Assembly: GCA_030248215.1 (NCBI GenBank)
Contig: JASANG010003186.1
Location: 1 to 64,000, forward strand
Origin: Enoplolaimus lenunculus
Taxonomy: Eukaryota; Nematoda; Enoplea; Enoplida; Thoracostomopsidae
Direction of reading: 5' to 3'
Length of the DNA stretch: 64,000 nucleotides
Numbering within the stretch: position 1 is the first letter of the stretch; every line of letters begins with the position of its first letter. The notes beneath the pieces were generated by a model, which had not been told where the DNA came from, did not search any database, and saw nothing but the letters and a program-made list of their open reading frames with translations. Below are positions 34,757-47,300 of the stretch, in pieces. The translations under genes were made by a program, and so were the position numbers.

Positions 34757-34890
34757 GCGTAGGGTTCAACCCGTATCCGGAATTACGCAAGTGCAAGAGG
34801 GCTGTGATTTTATTCCCGGCGTGGTTCATAACTTTGGGAAAAATTTCAAATTTGGAGTTGTGCTGACAGTGTAGTTCCGACAGGAAACAG
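34757..34890 (+). mobile_element. S-family SINE-like repeat, second copy
   Basis: GCAAGTGCAAGAGGGCTGTG and GGCGTGGTTCATAACTTTGG correspond to the body of the copy at 20398, ending near GTAGTTCCGAC. The A box is eroded. Confidence 0.6.
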
Positions 34891-34989
34891 CATCACTTTG
34901 TAATAGGTAACTAAAGAATGAAATAATTATTACAGATCCATAATGCAGGCTACGGCCTGTGCCACAGAGTAATGCGATAGGATATGCGC

Positions 34990-35245
34990 AGATGCGGATG
35001 CAAAAATTTCAGACGGGTGGGAGGCGGCTGGCAAATGTTGTGAAACGTTAAAATTGCAATGTAGTCGGGATCTTATCATTTTATCACCAAAAAATTTCCT
35101 AAGGAACAAATTGTCAGCTTTTATGACAAAAAAAATTCAGAAAGTAAAAATTGTGTTTTTTGCAAAAAAATTTTGAGGGAGAAAATTGTAAAGTAGAGTG
35201 ACATTACCATTTTATCGCAAAAAAATTCTGACAAGGGGTGTAGTC
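34990..35245. mobile_element. F-family element, partial
   Basis: GATGCGGATGCAAAAATTTC opens it; GGGATCTTATCATTTTATCA and the A/T blocks follow; the right end is lost. Confidence 0.6.
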
Positions 35246-35844
35246 CCAAATTTGCGAAAACCCAAGAAAAATTAACTTGTACATTGCTTCAGAATAAGTT
35301 GCAGAATTTAATACTTCAATTCATTTCGTTTGCTCGCTACGCCCCCCACGTCAACATTTTAAATGAAGTCATACCCTCCCGAAATAAAAATTCTTATTAG
35401 AGTAGCAAATTTAAAAATTTCTGACGGTAGTGCACGCGATTTATAATAACGAAAAAATTCGAGGGTGAGACGAACGCGAAAAAAATGCAATGACAGTACG
35501 AAATCTTCGTTCAAAATTTTGGGTTTGACCCGAGGAACCGTGGCCTTAATGGCAGCCGCGTTGGATCTGCCAGTCGCTGAGCCTAACGCTTTGTTCTGCA
35601 TTTTCAACTGAAGACCAAATCCACTTCATTTCAAGATATTGACTGTCTACCGTAACCATATTTTCGTTTGTATTTCAGTATTAAATCGAAAACGTGACTA
35701 TTTTTCATGAGCATCAGCTTTATTTTAGCATTTAATTATTTATTTTTGAAGTATATTTTGGCTAGTTTTAATTTTATTTTTGCTATTTTTTTCGACCTTT
35801 TCGCCACATAAACACTAATCGCAAGAATTTTTTCCAGTAACCGT
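35246..35844. other. Non-coding spacer
   Basis: No gene recognised; a short GC-richer stretch near 35525-35590 has no identifiable product. Confidence 0.4.
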
Positions 35845-36108
35845 CGCTGTAAATTCGAGTGAGTTGCTTTTGACTCAGCCTGAGTTGAATCACTCAATCT
35901 GAGTTAGGAGTATCAGAATTCAGAATTTTGAGATGATGCAACTTTGTTCGAGTTAATTAATCGTTTCACTTGGAGTCAGCTCAACTCAAAGTGAGAGTCA
36001 ACTCAACTCTGAGTTAGTTAGTTACTGTACACTGTTGTTAATTCGCTAACTTAGAAATCACTAACTCTGCCATCGGAGTTAATTGTTCAACTCATTGGAT
36101 TTTACAGT
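35845..36108. mobile_element. A-family MITE, full length
   Basis: Starts CGCTGTAAATTCGAGTGAG, ends TTGGATTTTACAGT. Confidence 0.88.
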
Positions 36109-36186
36109 CCATAACTAGCAGAAATAAGAAGTGCGACTAAGCTAAACTGAACAATTGTCATTCAAATCTCACAATGTGTTTTCGTA

Positions 36187-36335
36187 CACTGCAGACTCCA
36201 ATGAGTTGAATAATCAACTCAACCAACGAGTAAGTTATTTCTAAGTTAATATCAGTGAACATTAACTCACTTTGAGTTGAGTTGATTCCGAGTTAGTTTA
36301 CCAACTCAGAATGAGTTGAATAAACTCGAAATTGT
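36187..36335. mobile_element. A-family MITE, truncated
   Basis: Left end CACTGCAGACTCCAATGAG; stops inside the element near GAATAAACTCGAAATTG. Confidence 0.82.
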
Positions 36336-36742
36336 AAAAACTGCGTTGAATAGTGCAAAATTTTTGAACTTTTTGCCAAAATATTCTTTTGATCCTAAAA
36401 GAGAAATTAGTGGCCTAAAATTCAAATTATTTAAAAATTTAAATTTTAATGTGGAATGATTAGGTCAGATCATGAGAAAAACAAATATGCCAAAATATTT
36501 AAAACCCAACCATTGAAAGCAAAAAGTGATGATGCCTTTTCGAATAAGAGGGAGAGATTGATATTTAATTTGCCTCTTCCGAGGGTATCTTTCTGTTATT
36601 CGGTTACGGACTGTTATTTATTTTTAACTCATATATTTTAATTCATCTCATGTTAGTTGGACTTAACACCCCTTTTTCCATATTCTTTTTAGGGTAGAAC
36701 AGACTTGCTCCGGAACTTTTATGTTGATTTTCATGTTCGTTA
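36336..36742. other. Non-coding, with J fragment near 36596-36630
   Basis: GTTATTCGGTTACGGACTG matches the J family. No gene. Confidence 0.45.
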
Positions 36743-36994
36743 CACTGTAAATTACAATGAGTTAATTAATCAACTCGCACGGAAAGTTAGTTATTTCTGA
36801 GTTGATAACAGAAAACTTTAACTCGCCCTCAGCTGATTTGATTTTCACTCCGAGTTGAGTTGACTGTGGGGGAGTTGATTAATTAAATTAAAATAAGTTG
36901 AATCAACTCAGAATTATGAGTTCTAATAATCTTAATTCAGACTGAGTGATTCAACTCATTCTGAATTATAATCAACTCACTGGAACTTACAGTG
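36743..36994. mobile_element. A-family MITE, full length with TA duplication
   Basis: TA on both sides of CACTGTAAATTACAATGAG and GGAACTTACAGTG. Confidence 0.92.
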
Positions 36995-37814
36995 TAATCT
37001 TATTCTGGATTTAATTTTATGCAGGTTGTCTGAGTGTCTGTTACATATTTGACCAGTCTAGGATATTCTTCTGGTTTGGTCACTTTTATGGACTCTAATT
37101 GGGACTTATCGACTCTATCCGCCAACGGATCTTTAATTACGCATACAGACTCCTATTGTAACTCAAATTGGTGACCCCCGTTTATTACCCCTCTTATTAG
37201 CTCCTCTTATTTGGGTCACTACCGTACTCTTACACTGCAGCCCTATGCTGGTCGATACCTCTGGTTCGAAATGCTATTAGTTTAAATTTTTCTCAAAAAA
37301 TCCCAAAATATAGACTCAAATCTAGGTAAATGTTAAATTTATTTTTCAACATTTCGTTAATCAGGGTGTGTTTCCAAATCGCTCACCTTCAGCCTTAATA
37401 AGTTTTCGTTGTTTTGGTTTTACTCAAATATTTTTAAAATTAAAAATGATAAACAATTTACTTAAAATAAGCAAAATTATTATTTGTTAAAAAATATGAA
37501 TTTTTTGGAACTTAGATCCTTAGGGTCACGGCTGCGACGTCGAATTATAGTTCAAGCTTACAATTTATTTTTAGACATATACGGATGTATTTAAACTATC
37601 TAAGCCCATATATGTATATTCTACTTTAGTTTCGTAATTTTGTAATCAATTTTAACATTTATTCGGCTTTGACGAGCCAAGAATTTTACAATTTTGTGTT
37701 GCACTTTGAAGAATACTTGTCCTGCGTTCCGTAAAGTATCATCCTCTCAGTTGTAATTCTTAAAAACACAACTGCTAAAAACAAACTTAATTAATTTTTT
37801 TTGAATTTTTGAAA
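36995..37814. other. Upstream flank of dachshund, with J fragment 37040-37235
   Basis: GGACTCTAATTGGGACTTAT to GGGTCACTACCGTACTC is a J copy. From 37236 to 37814 lies AT-rich DNA that must hold 5' UTR and perhaps promoter; no clear TATA box or initiator can be assigned. An in-frame TAA at 37788-37790 precedes the chosen ATG. Confidence 0.5.
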
Positions 37815-37938
37815 ATGCTACCAACTCCACTTCAACTCAACTCAGAACAATTTCAAGAACAATTCGAAGCGTTGTCTAAACAAGCTGGGTTCAATTTAAA
37901 TTTAGTCGCCGCAGTTAATCAAAAACAACAACAAATGC

Positions 37939-37987
<49 letters not shown>

Positions 37988-38378
37988 GCAACACCAGCAG
38001 CAGCAACAGCAGCAGCAGCAACATCACCACCAACAACAACAAGCGTTATCGCTAACTGCAATTAATACTGCTGCAAACAACTGTGTTGCAACTGCACCAA
38101 ACGCAACTGCAGCAGCGGTTGCTGCAGCAGCTGCGGTGCAATTTAACTCAATATTCACAAATTGCAACACAACAACTGCAGCAAACAGTGGCCGTGATGC
38201 AATCAGCGATTGCAGTAGTAACAACGGCACCGGTGGCCCATTCGTTAACACGATTGCATCTCGCGGTGGAACGATTTCGCCACATTCACCGCTGTTTAAC
38301 GCAAATGCAGTTGCGTCGCTTGCTGCAATGCATCATAATAGTGCAAACGCGTCGCAGACTGGAAATGCATTTAATAAA
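37815..38378 (+). CDS. dach: dach exon 1 (residues 1-188)
   Basis: It encodes MLPTPLQLNSEQFQEQFEAL, then a glutamine/histidine tract (about residues 35-75; DNA mostly CAA early, CAG later), an Ala run (about 96-107) and a Ser/Asn/Thr-rich stretch. The tail ends NAFNK. The 3' boundary is placed at AAA|GCAAGT, because this GC donor is the one that leaves phase 0 to match exon 2; the nearby GT words give the wrong phase. Confidence 0.88.
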
Positions 38379-41300
38379 GCAAGTTGCGCTTATTTTTTGG
38401 GAAATATTTGCATTTTACAATTTTGATATATTTGACAATTTTTTATTATGTGAACTTTCTTATTTTAAGACTTTTGCGATTTTGAGGTTGTTTGCGTTTT
38501 GCGGTTTTGTAATTTTCGTAAAAAATGTTTTTGGTTTGGTGATTTTGAAATTTGCGATTTGTTTGTGGGTTTAACATGATTTTGTGATTTTTAGGCGATT
38601 TTGAAGTAATTTTGTGATTTTTGAACATTGCTATTTTGGGATTTAGCCGTTTTTTACAGATGTTTTCGAAGTTTGTGGGCTTTGCACCATTATTTTTCGG
38701 TGATATGTTTTTGACAATTTGCTGGTTTTATAATTTTGACATTTTGGTTTATTTTGGGAGTTTATGGTGATTTTGTTATTTTGAGATGATTTTGTTGATT
38801 TGAGCTGATTTTGTGATTTTTAGGCGGTTTGTGATTTAGTAATTAATTTAAGATTATTTTGGGAACTTTGCACCTTTGTGCTATTGTGGTCATTAATATT
38901 GATTTTGAGATTTTGAATTTTGGTGAAAAAAATTGCTCTTTTTTCCATTTTATTTCTTTTTAAATATATATTTTTATTCTATTATTATAATAGTATTTTA
39001 TTTTTAGAGTTCTTCGTCTACGAGCAATACGTCATCGGTTGGTTATGATTACGTCACCACTTCGAATGATGCCAGTACCCAAGCGATTTTTATTGATTAC
39101 CGATACGAAAAAGTCGCTGCATTTAATATTAACGGTGAAATCATGATTTGTCTACCTCAGGTATGTATCATGCGGCACCAAAGATGTATTTTTGTATATT
39201 TGTGTTAATCCTATTCACACGTGCAAGTTTTTGTAAAGCAGCAGAAATTTGCGATTTCAAAATTTTTCGAATTTAAAAATGATTTGTTAATGCGTTTTCG
39301 AACCAGGCTTGTACGTGCAAGATTTAGCTGCAAGTTCTCGCTGCAAAAACTTTCACATATGAAAACGGCTTAAATTAAACTTATAATGTAACTTTAAATT
39401 TTACAAAATTAACTTTTATTAATTTAAATTGCACAATTTATTCATTTTCTTTCGTTTCAGGCGCACGATTTGTTTTTACGTCAATTTGTTAGCGGAATAC
39501 ACACAGTTTACACGAAGTTAAAGCGCCTCGAGATTGTTCCACAAGTGTGCAACGTAGAACAAGTAAGACCATCATTACTGTATTAATTTCAATGAGTTGA
39601 TTAATCAAATCAGACAAACAATTTGTTATTTTTTGTTATTTCTGCCCGTTAATAACAGTAAATATTAACTCATTCTTAGAGGAATTTGCAGTAATTTGGA
39701 TTTTTTGTTGATTTTTGTACAGTTTTGTTTTTCCAAAATTGGTCTCGTTCCGTTAGATGGATTTGGCCATTTAATACCAATTTTGCTTATTGTTTCTTAG
39801 CCCTACAGCCAAAAGCTGTATAACGGTTAACAACGCTTATCTCCAGTTATACACAAAAAATTCCGATTTTTTTCAGAAAAGTATTTTCTGTGGCAAATCT
39901 GAAAAGTTTTTTTTTCTGGTATTTAAGACAAGTTTTCTAAAAATAACTAGAAAACGTTTATTTTCAGACTTTATTTCAAAACTTTTTGAAAACTTTTCTG
40001 TTATAACAGAAATAACTTTCAAATGCGCCTTGCTAATCATATTTGTTAAATGTCAGAAATTTTTTCTTCAATATCAGAAATATTATTTTGAGTGTAGTAA
40101 TAGGTTTTCAAGCAAGTCAACTGCGGCAACTATGGAACTTTTTTGCGATATTGAATCAGCTTTCCATAGTTAGTAAACAAAATTATGAACATAGAATAGA
40201 CTGAAAAACATTTAGGCTTAAGTATAGGCTTAGACTAATACATTTTGTTCATTTAGGCTATATGTACCCTAGTTTCAAACAATGCATAATTAACTGAAAA
40301 CTGCTACGATATACGATTCGTACTGCAGTTTGTTGCAATTGCAATTTTGCAATTTTGCAATTCAAAAAATATTGCTTTTCAGGTTCGCGAACTTCGGCGT
40401 CTTGGTGCCATACAACCTGGTGTTAACCGTTGCAAATTAATTTCGCCCAAAGATTTCGATGTATTGTACTGCGATTGTACAAATGCAAAGTAACCATATA
40501 TATAATTAATTAATTTATTTCAAAAGGGGATAATAAGACGGGCTCCCCGTTTTGAGTCCGAATTAACAAGAGTCCGTATCTCTAATAAGAGTCCAAAAGC
40601 GGATAGAGTCCCTTAATCCTAATTAGAGTCCATAAATGTCAATTATCCATACTTGTAGCGTATAAATGACTTCAGAACCAAGAAAAGTTGAGGTCGACAC
40701 TTTAAAGCGCGTTTTGAAAGTACATTCTTAAGTATAACTTTGCATTATCGCTAAAATTTTTTGATGCAAGACAAATAATCGTTTAATTCAATGAATAGTT
40801 GTAATACCGGATATATATGAGTAAGAGAAGCGCGGCGGATGGCGGGTTCAAAATAAATCACAGTCGGTTACCAAATAACAAGAGGGGTCTCCTCTGGAGA
40901 GGCCAAATAAATATCAGTTACCCCCTCTTATTCGGGTCACTACAGTAGACAAAAATAGAAATAAAATGAAAACTGTGGGCTCTTAAGCACTTTCACAACA
41001 CATTCAAGGTTTAGATTTACGCTGGCTTAGGCTCTGGATTAAGCTTACGTAATGGCTTAAACAAAGGCTTACGCTTAGGCAAAGACAGGTAGCGTGGGCA
41101 AACGGTTATTCTTAAAGTGTACTATTACCATCCTGCCCTTCGTTTTGCAGGATAAAATTTTGAAATTTTAACAATAAAATTTAAACTCGATTTATTTTTG
41201 ACACCCGAAATCTTTTGGTTCTGATATATTTTTTACCAACGCAAAAAAGCAACTATTCTTAGCCGAATATCAGCTACCGAGGGTGGTGCTATACATTTGA

Positions 41301-44300
41301 TGACGTCATACGCAGTCCGTCAGCGTCCGTCACCGTGCGGTATCGTACGTGAATTACTCACTTACGATACCGTATGGTGACGGACGGTGACGCACGGCGT
41401 ATGACGTCATCAAATGTATAGCACCACCCTCGGTAGAATCTTACGATACCGTATGGTGACGGACACCACAAAACAAGTATAGCGCCACCGTCTACTTTGT
41501 CAGTGGTTTCCTTAACGCAAAATAGTACTTAAAATGGTAAAAAATTTTGCTGCAGTAAAAATGTTTAAAAGTGAGTTTTGTAACAAAAGAAAACTTGAAA
41601 TAAAAAGTTATTTTTTTGCTTAAAATAATTTTTGAAATTCTCAGTCAGGGGTCGGTCGTTATATAGCGACGGCAGTGGCGGTTCCTGTAATGTTTTTTTG
41701 TCCACGGCCGGGTGATATAAGACAATAATTAGTAATTTGAATGCTTTTTAGTGCAAAATATATGCTTGTTTTGTAGTCGAATTTGCGACAGGTGGCAGTG
41801 CACATGCGTCCGTTATTCGTTGTAATGATGACTGTTACAATAAAACACAGTGCAAAATATAACAAAGACGTGGTCAAGGGCCCATATTCTCAAATGCGTA
41901 TAGCAACTATCATCAATTAGCGATAGGTTTTCAAAACTGACGAGCATCTGCCGTTGCAGATCTCAAAATTGGTACAGAAGTATGGCAAATCAAATGCGAA
42001 AAATGTGTAGATTTTCTAGCCTCATTATGTGCTGGTTCCAAAGTTACAGGACATATCATCGACTGGTGATTGGTGCTGCTCATATTTGAGAATACGGGCT
42101 ATAGGTTTCGCTTTGAGATGGAATAACATCATATAAGTGTTGGTGTCTGCCGGATATATCAAACGAGCAGTTTGAACCGGTAAAAGATCTGTAGGGTGTT
42201 CTAACGGCAATAATAGCATTTTTCTCGTGTCTTTAGAAATTTCACAGAATATAGCGTTGTATCGAATTATGTATACAATTCTGGTACGTAACATAATATT
42301 GAAAATTTACACATTTTCTAATATAGGAAGCCAATGTATAGAACAGCGTCGGAACAGTAGTATAAGCATATTCCTAAGCGTAAGCCTACGCCTAAGCCTA
42401 AGCCTAAGCGTAAGGATAAGCATATTCCTAAGTCTAAGCCTGAGCCGAAGCGCAAGAATGAGTTTATTCCTAAGCCCAAGCCTAAGCCAATCAGAAAATT
42501 AGTCTAAAGCTTACGCTTACTCTATTGTAGTCTAACAGAAAAAACGTTCCGCACCTGATCTTTACATGGCCACGAACGCAGTGGTCGTCATAGTTCCTCA
42601 AAAAGCAGAAAAAAATGTGTCGTTGGAACATACAATATAATTGACTTATTTGTTAAATATTTGCAAATGCAATTTTAAATATCAAGTATTTTGTTCGATG
42701 TTGACCAGGGGGTGCTACGGTTTAATTTCCTCCCGTTTAATTCTTCCCCCCCGTCCACCCCAGGAAAAATGTACCTGTGGCTTTTGGGGTTTATGATCCA
42801 AGGCCGTATACTCGAGGGTAAACACTGTGGTTATATGCACCGAGATTACTTCTAGTTCTGCTCACGAAGACATTTTGCCAGTTTGTACAGTTAACCAATT
42901 GAGTTTTAGAAGCACTAGCGGATCCAGATGGAGGGGGGGCGGGGAGAAGAGTGTACGCCCCCGTCAGATATTTTTTGTGTTAAAATGATAAGATCCATAC
43001 CTTACAATTTTTTTACAATTTTTCTCGCAGAATTGTTTGGTGATAAAATGGTAAGGTTCCTTTGTCAGCCGAGTTTGACATTTGTAGCTGCTATGGTTCG
43101 TATATCTGATAGACGTGGTACTTAAATGGTAATCAATGCTACTCGCATTTGAGAATCCGGTCCGTCAACCATACGCATTTTAAGCTTAAACTAACCAAAC
43201 AGTATTATAATAACTTTATAGACTATAATTAGCTGGCATGTGTTTACGCTTAAACTCATTTAAAATCTTACAAATTTTTAGTTTAAGTAAACTTAATAAT
43301 GAATTCTTAGGTACACATAATTTCTTGGTTGTACTTGTTAGTTAAACTCAAAAGGAAACACAGCGTAAGATTTAGTATAAATTAAGCTTATAATTATAGT
43401 TTACTAAGTTTGTCCTGTCATTTAAGTTTAAGTTTTAGCGAATTTTTTTACATTAATATGTTTATGTAAATGTTATATATTTTTTCACCTTACGAATCTT
43501 GTAGGTTATTATAAACAGCCGTTATTTTACACCTGTCAAGAAATTTTGGATAAAGATTATTCTATCTATCTATCCATTTATATTATTAAAACTGGAACGT
43601 CCCACGTACGTATTTTAGGCAGTATTCTAGCGGATTTATATATAGTCGGTTTTATACATGTCGTAGGCTAACCTGCTATCCAGGCAAATCACATTGTTCT
43701 AAGCCAATCGCTATTCGAAGGAAATAGCACAGTTTGGTTTAAGGCAAATAGCGATTGTGAGACGTGTCGCAAAACAATAGTAATGTAAAACCAACGCTGA
43801 CTACTTAACGGTATAGCCATGTAAAACATTCACTGTAAATTCCAATGAGTTGAATAATCAGCTCACAGAAAGCAATGCGTTTACTGGACATTTCTAAGTT
43901 AATAACAGTAAACATTAACTTACTCTGAACTGATTTAATTTTGGGATAGTTAATTAATTAATTTAGAATGAGTTCAATCACTTCAGAATTCTGAGTTCTG
44001 AAAGACCTAATTCAGAGCTCAGACTTCTGAGCCGATACCACTCATTCTGAGTTAAAATCAACTCACTGTAACTTGCAGTGTATGTTAAATTACATTTAAC
44101 TTCCGTCTAAACAGACTAAAATTTTTCAGAATTCTGAATTCTGAAAGACCTAAATTCAGAGCTCAGACTTCTGAGCCGATACCACTCATTCTGAGTTAAA
44201 ATCAACTCGCTGTAACTTACAGTGTATATAAAATTATATTTTCTGTCTAACACGAGTTAAATTTTAAAAGACGAAATGTTTGAAAATGTATTTTTAACCT

Positions 44301-47300
44301 AAATAATTTCTGGTTTAAGTAAGAGTACATAGCAAAATGTAAAATATTAACGAAAATTGTATATTTTGAATTAATATATTTTTCAAAACAACTGTGTTTG
44401 GTAAAACATGGATATGAATATTTTAAATCCGCCTGTTAAGATCGGTTGCAATTTGTCTCTTAACTTTTACTGGTTCACAATAAAAATAAGTTAATTTATT
44501 TTTTTATTTTTAAGCTCGAGACCTGGCCGACCTCCAAAACGAAGTCCAATTCCATTCACGAGTCCAAATCAAATAACTCCTGGAAGCGCAAACGGAACCA
44601 ACAATGGGACCAGTAGTGTGCCATTAAAAAAATGTCAAAAATTATTACCAGGTATGCAAATATATATGTATATACATATATATCTATATATATCTATATA
44701 ATATATATAACGTTCTGCCCCAAATAAATTACTAGGAATAGTATTAATATTATTTTCGCTTTTATTTAATTTAATTTCAATTCCTAAAGTATTTTTTAAT
44801 TTATATAATTTAAAACCTTAAAATAGATTTTGGTTTATATATATTTATATATATGTATATATATTATATATAATGAGATAGCAAAATATTTAAATATATT
44901 TATTCTCCAATTAAATGACGCAATTTAAACCGGTGAGAACCGGCCATTCGAGACTGACTTGGAAATTAAATCTCATGAAGATTTTTGGGTTTCTCGGTCA
45001 ATTTATATGTCTGGCTCTTGAAACCAAAATACACAATTAATACTAAAATGAACCATAATGATGTATGCTTATGTTTCAAGCGTGAAATTAAAGTCAGAAG
45101 CTGTATTTTAAAATGTGTATAGCATCTATCAGCCAGTTAGTGATAAAGTATTGTAAATTAAAATATCAGTTAATCGAAGCATTTTTCAACTTATGTACTT
45201 GTGACAATAGGTACCTGTCGTTTTGAAAAGTTACGAAAAGTATCAGTCAGCAAAGCGTCCATATCAGTGAGAATTTCCGCATGGAGTTAACAAATTAATG
45301 TAAAAACACGCATAATACTAAAGCAATGGTAGTTTTTCAGCTGGGATGGTACACTGTAAATTCCAGTGAATTTATTTTAGTACAGAATCAGTTGGATCAT
45401 TGAGTTTGAATTAGGTTTATCAGAACTCAGAATTCGGAACCGTTTGAGCTTATTCTGAGTTAATTAATCAACTCACTCGGAATTTAAATCAACACAAAAT
45501 GAGTAATGTTTACTGTTGTTCACAAAAATAGCCAGAACTGACTAATTTGTTCTGTGAGTTGATTATAATCAACTCACTGGAATTTACAGTGTATTACACT
45601 CACCGAACAAATTGTCTCCTGCTTATAAGAAAGACATTTTAGATATTTTGGTCGTGAATTTCGAAATTCAAATTTTGAAATTTTTTACAAAGTTCAAATT
45701 TTAATACACACGCGCAACTCGTTTATATGCGTTAAAATCAGAGAATTAGGGCTTAAATATTGTAAGACAACTGTTTCTTGAAACTAAGAAATTTGTGTTT
45801 TATACATTTCAGACGCGAATTTATGATATTTTGACACTTGGGGTTGCGCTATACTCGACGGCTGGTGCTGTCCGTCACCATACGTTACCGTATGTGAGTT
45901 GTCTAAGTACGATACTACTGCCCCGGTGACGGACGCTGCCACACGTCAACAAAAGTATAGCGCAACCCTTAATGTCTGACATTAAAAATATTTCAGTCGC
46001 AAAAAATTTTCCAGGGTAGCTGTCGTGACCTTTCAAATTTTAGTCTTTGGTTCCGCTACCTTAGACCTATTGCTGTAGTCGTTAAATTTCCCAAAAACCT
46101 TTATGATTAACTGACGACATATTCTATTATATACCATAAATAAATAGGTAAATATATAGAAAATGTATATTATATATATGCTATATATCGTCAAATTGAA
46201 ATAGTTGTCAGCATTAAATGTGATTATTTCAATTTCTGGTTGAAATCCTCTTGAGTATTTGAAATCGTTTATATTAATATTTAAATTTAACATTTGTGGC
46301 CGTAAAGGCGGCTCCTCTGCCTTTGTAGTGCCGCGGGTCTGTCGATGGTATAGGTTTTAATTAAAAAAGCTAAAAATTGAAATGGTTATATATATACATA
46401 TATATATGTATATATATATGTTCAAGACAGCTGTGAATTTTTTATGCGTTTCGTGTTAACGTTTGGTACAATTTCGAGGAATAAATTGCCGAGATTTATA
46501 AAAAATAAGTGGAAAACCAAAAGCTTTACGCCTCTCTCACCTCCGGCTCCGGCAAAACTTGTAAGGGCCAACAGGATCGGAACTGTAGTAAAAGCATATT
46601 CCTATGCCTATGCCTATGCCTATGCCTAAGCCTAAACCTAAAAAAAAGTTAGTCTAAAGCTTAAACTGACTCATTACAGCCCCGCCAGAAAACGATCCGG
46701 TCCTGTTCCATACATGGGCCGCTCATGGATGAAAATTTCGGGTCACCTGGAAACGTTTAACCTTGGTTGATTGTCGTCTCAAATCCTGGTTTGTCCCTCA
46801 TTCGAAGTTTTGAGTGACTGCCGTTGCAAAGTGGGCTGGTTACAGGATTCCTTATGTTTTCGCTCATATGCAACGTTTCCTGACCACAAGATGATTTCAC
46901 AGGGGAGGCATAGGATATATGTGCCCCCTCTCGAAATTTATGAACAGATAAGAAAAACACACCTTAAACAATGGTTTTTGCCCCAGTTGGCAAACTGGGA
47001 CGTCCCAAACGACAATTGCTGTTCAAGGCAGCCCAAACAAATACTGGAATACAAACTGGTTTTGATTGGAAGTTTGTTCAGACAAATATCTGCTGGAATG
47101 CAAACTGTGTGTGATTGGTTGTTCAGAGAAGGTGGGCTGACGGCACCTGGGTGTCCATCGACAAAACCGATGAGCCATGCGAGTTCAAAGGCACTTTTAC
47201 GCCCTTTGGTACAATCCACGTTAGTCGTGCCCTTATTGACGCGTATTTGGCTTCTTGCTGGTTGTGTTTTTCGCCATTATAATATTCGACTTGTGTATGT

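Noticed and set aside
38024-38251. Minus-strand frame opposite dachshund exon 1
   Set aside because: It is the antisense shadow of the CAG and GCA repeats in exon 1; other frames over exons 8 and 12 are shadows too.
38383-38384. Canonical GT donor for dachshund exon 1
   Set aside because: It would leave phase 1 and put exon 2 out of the DD1 frame; the GC donor four bases upstream fits.
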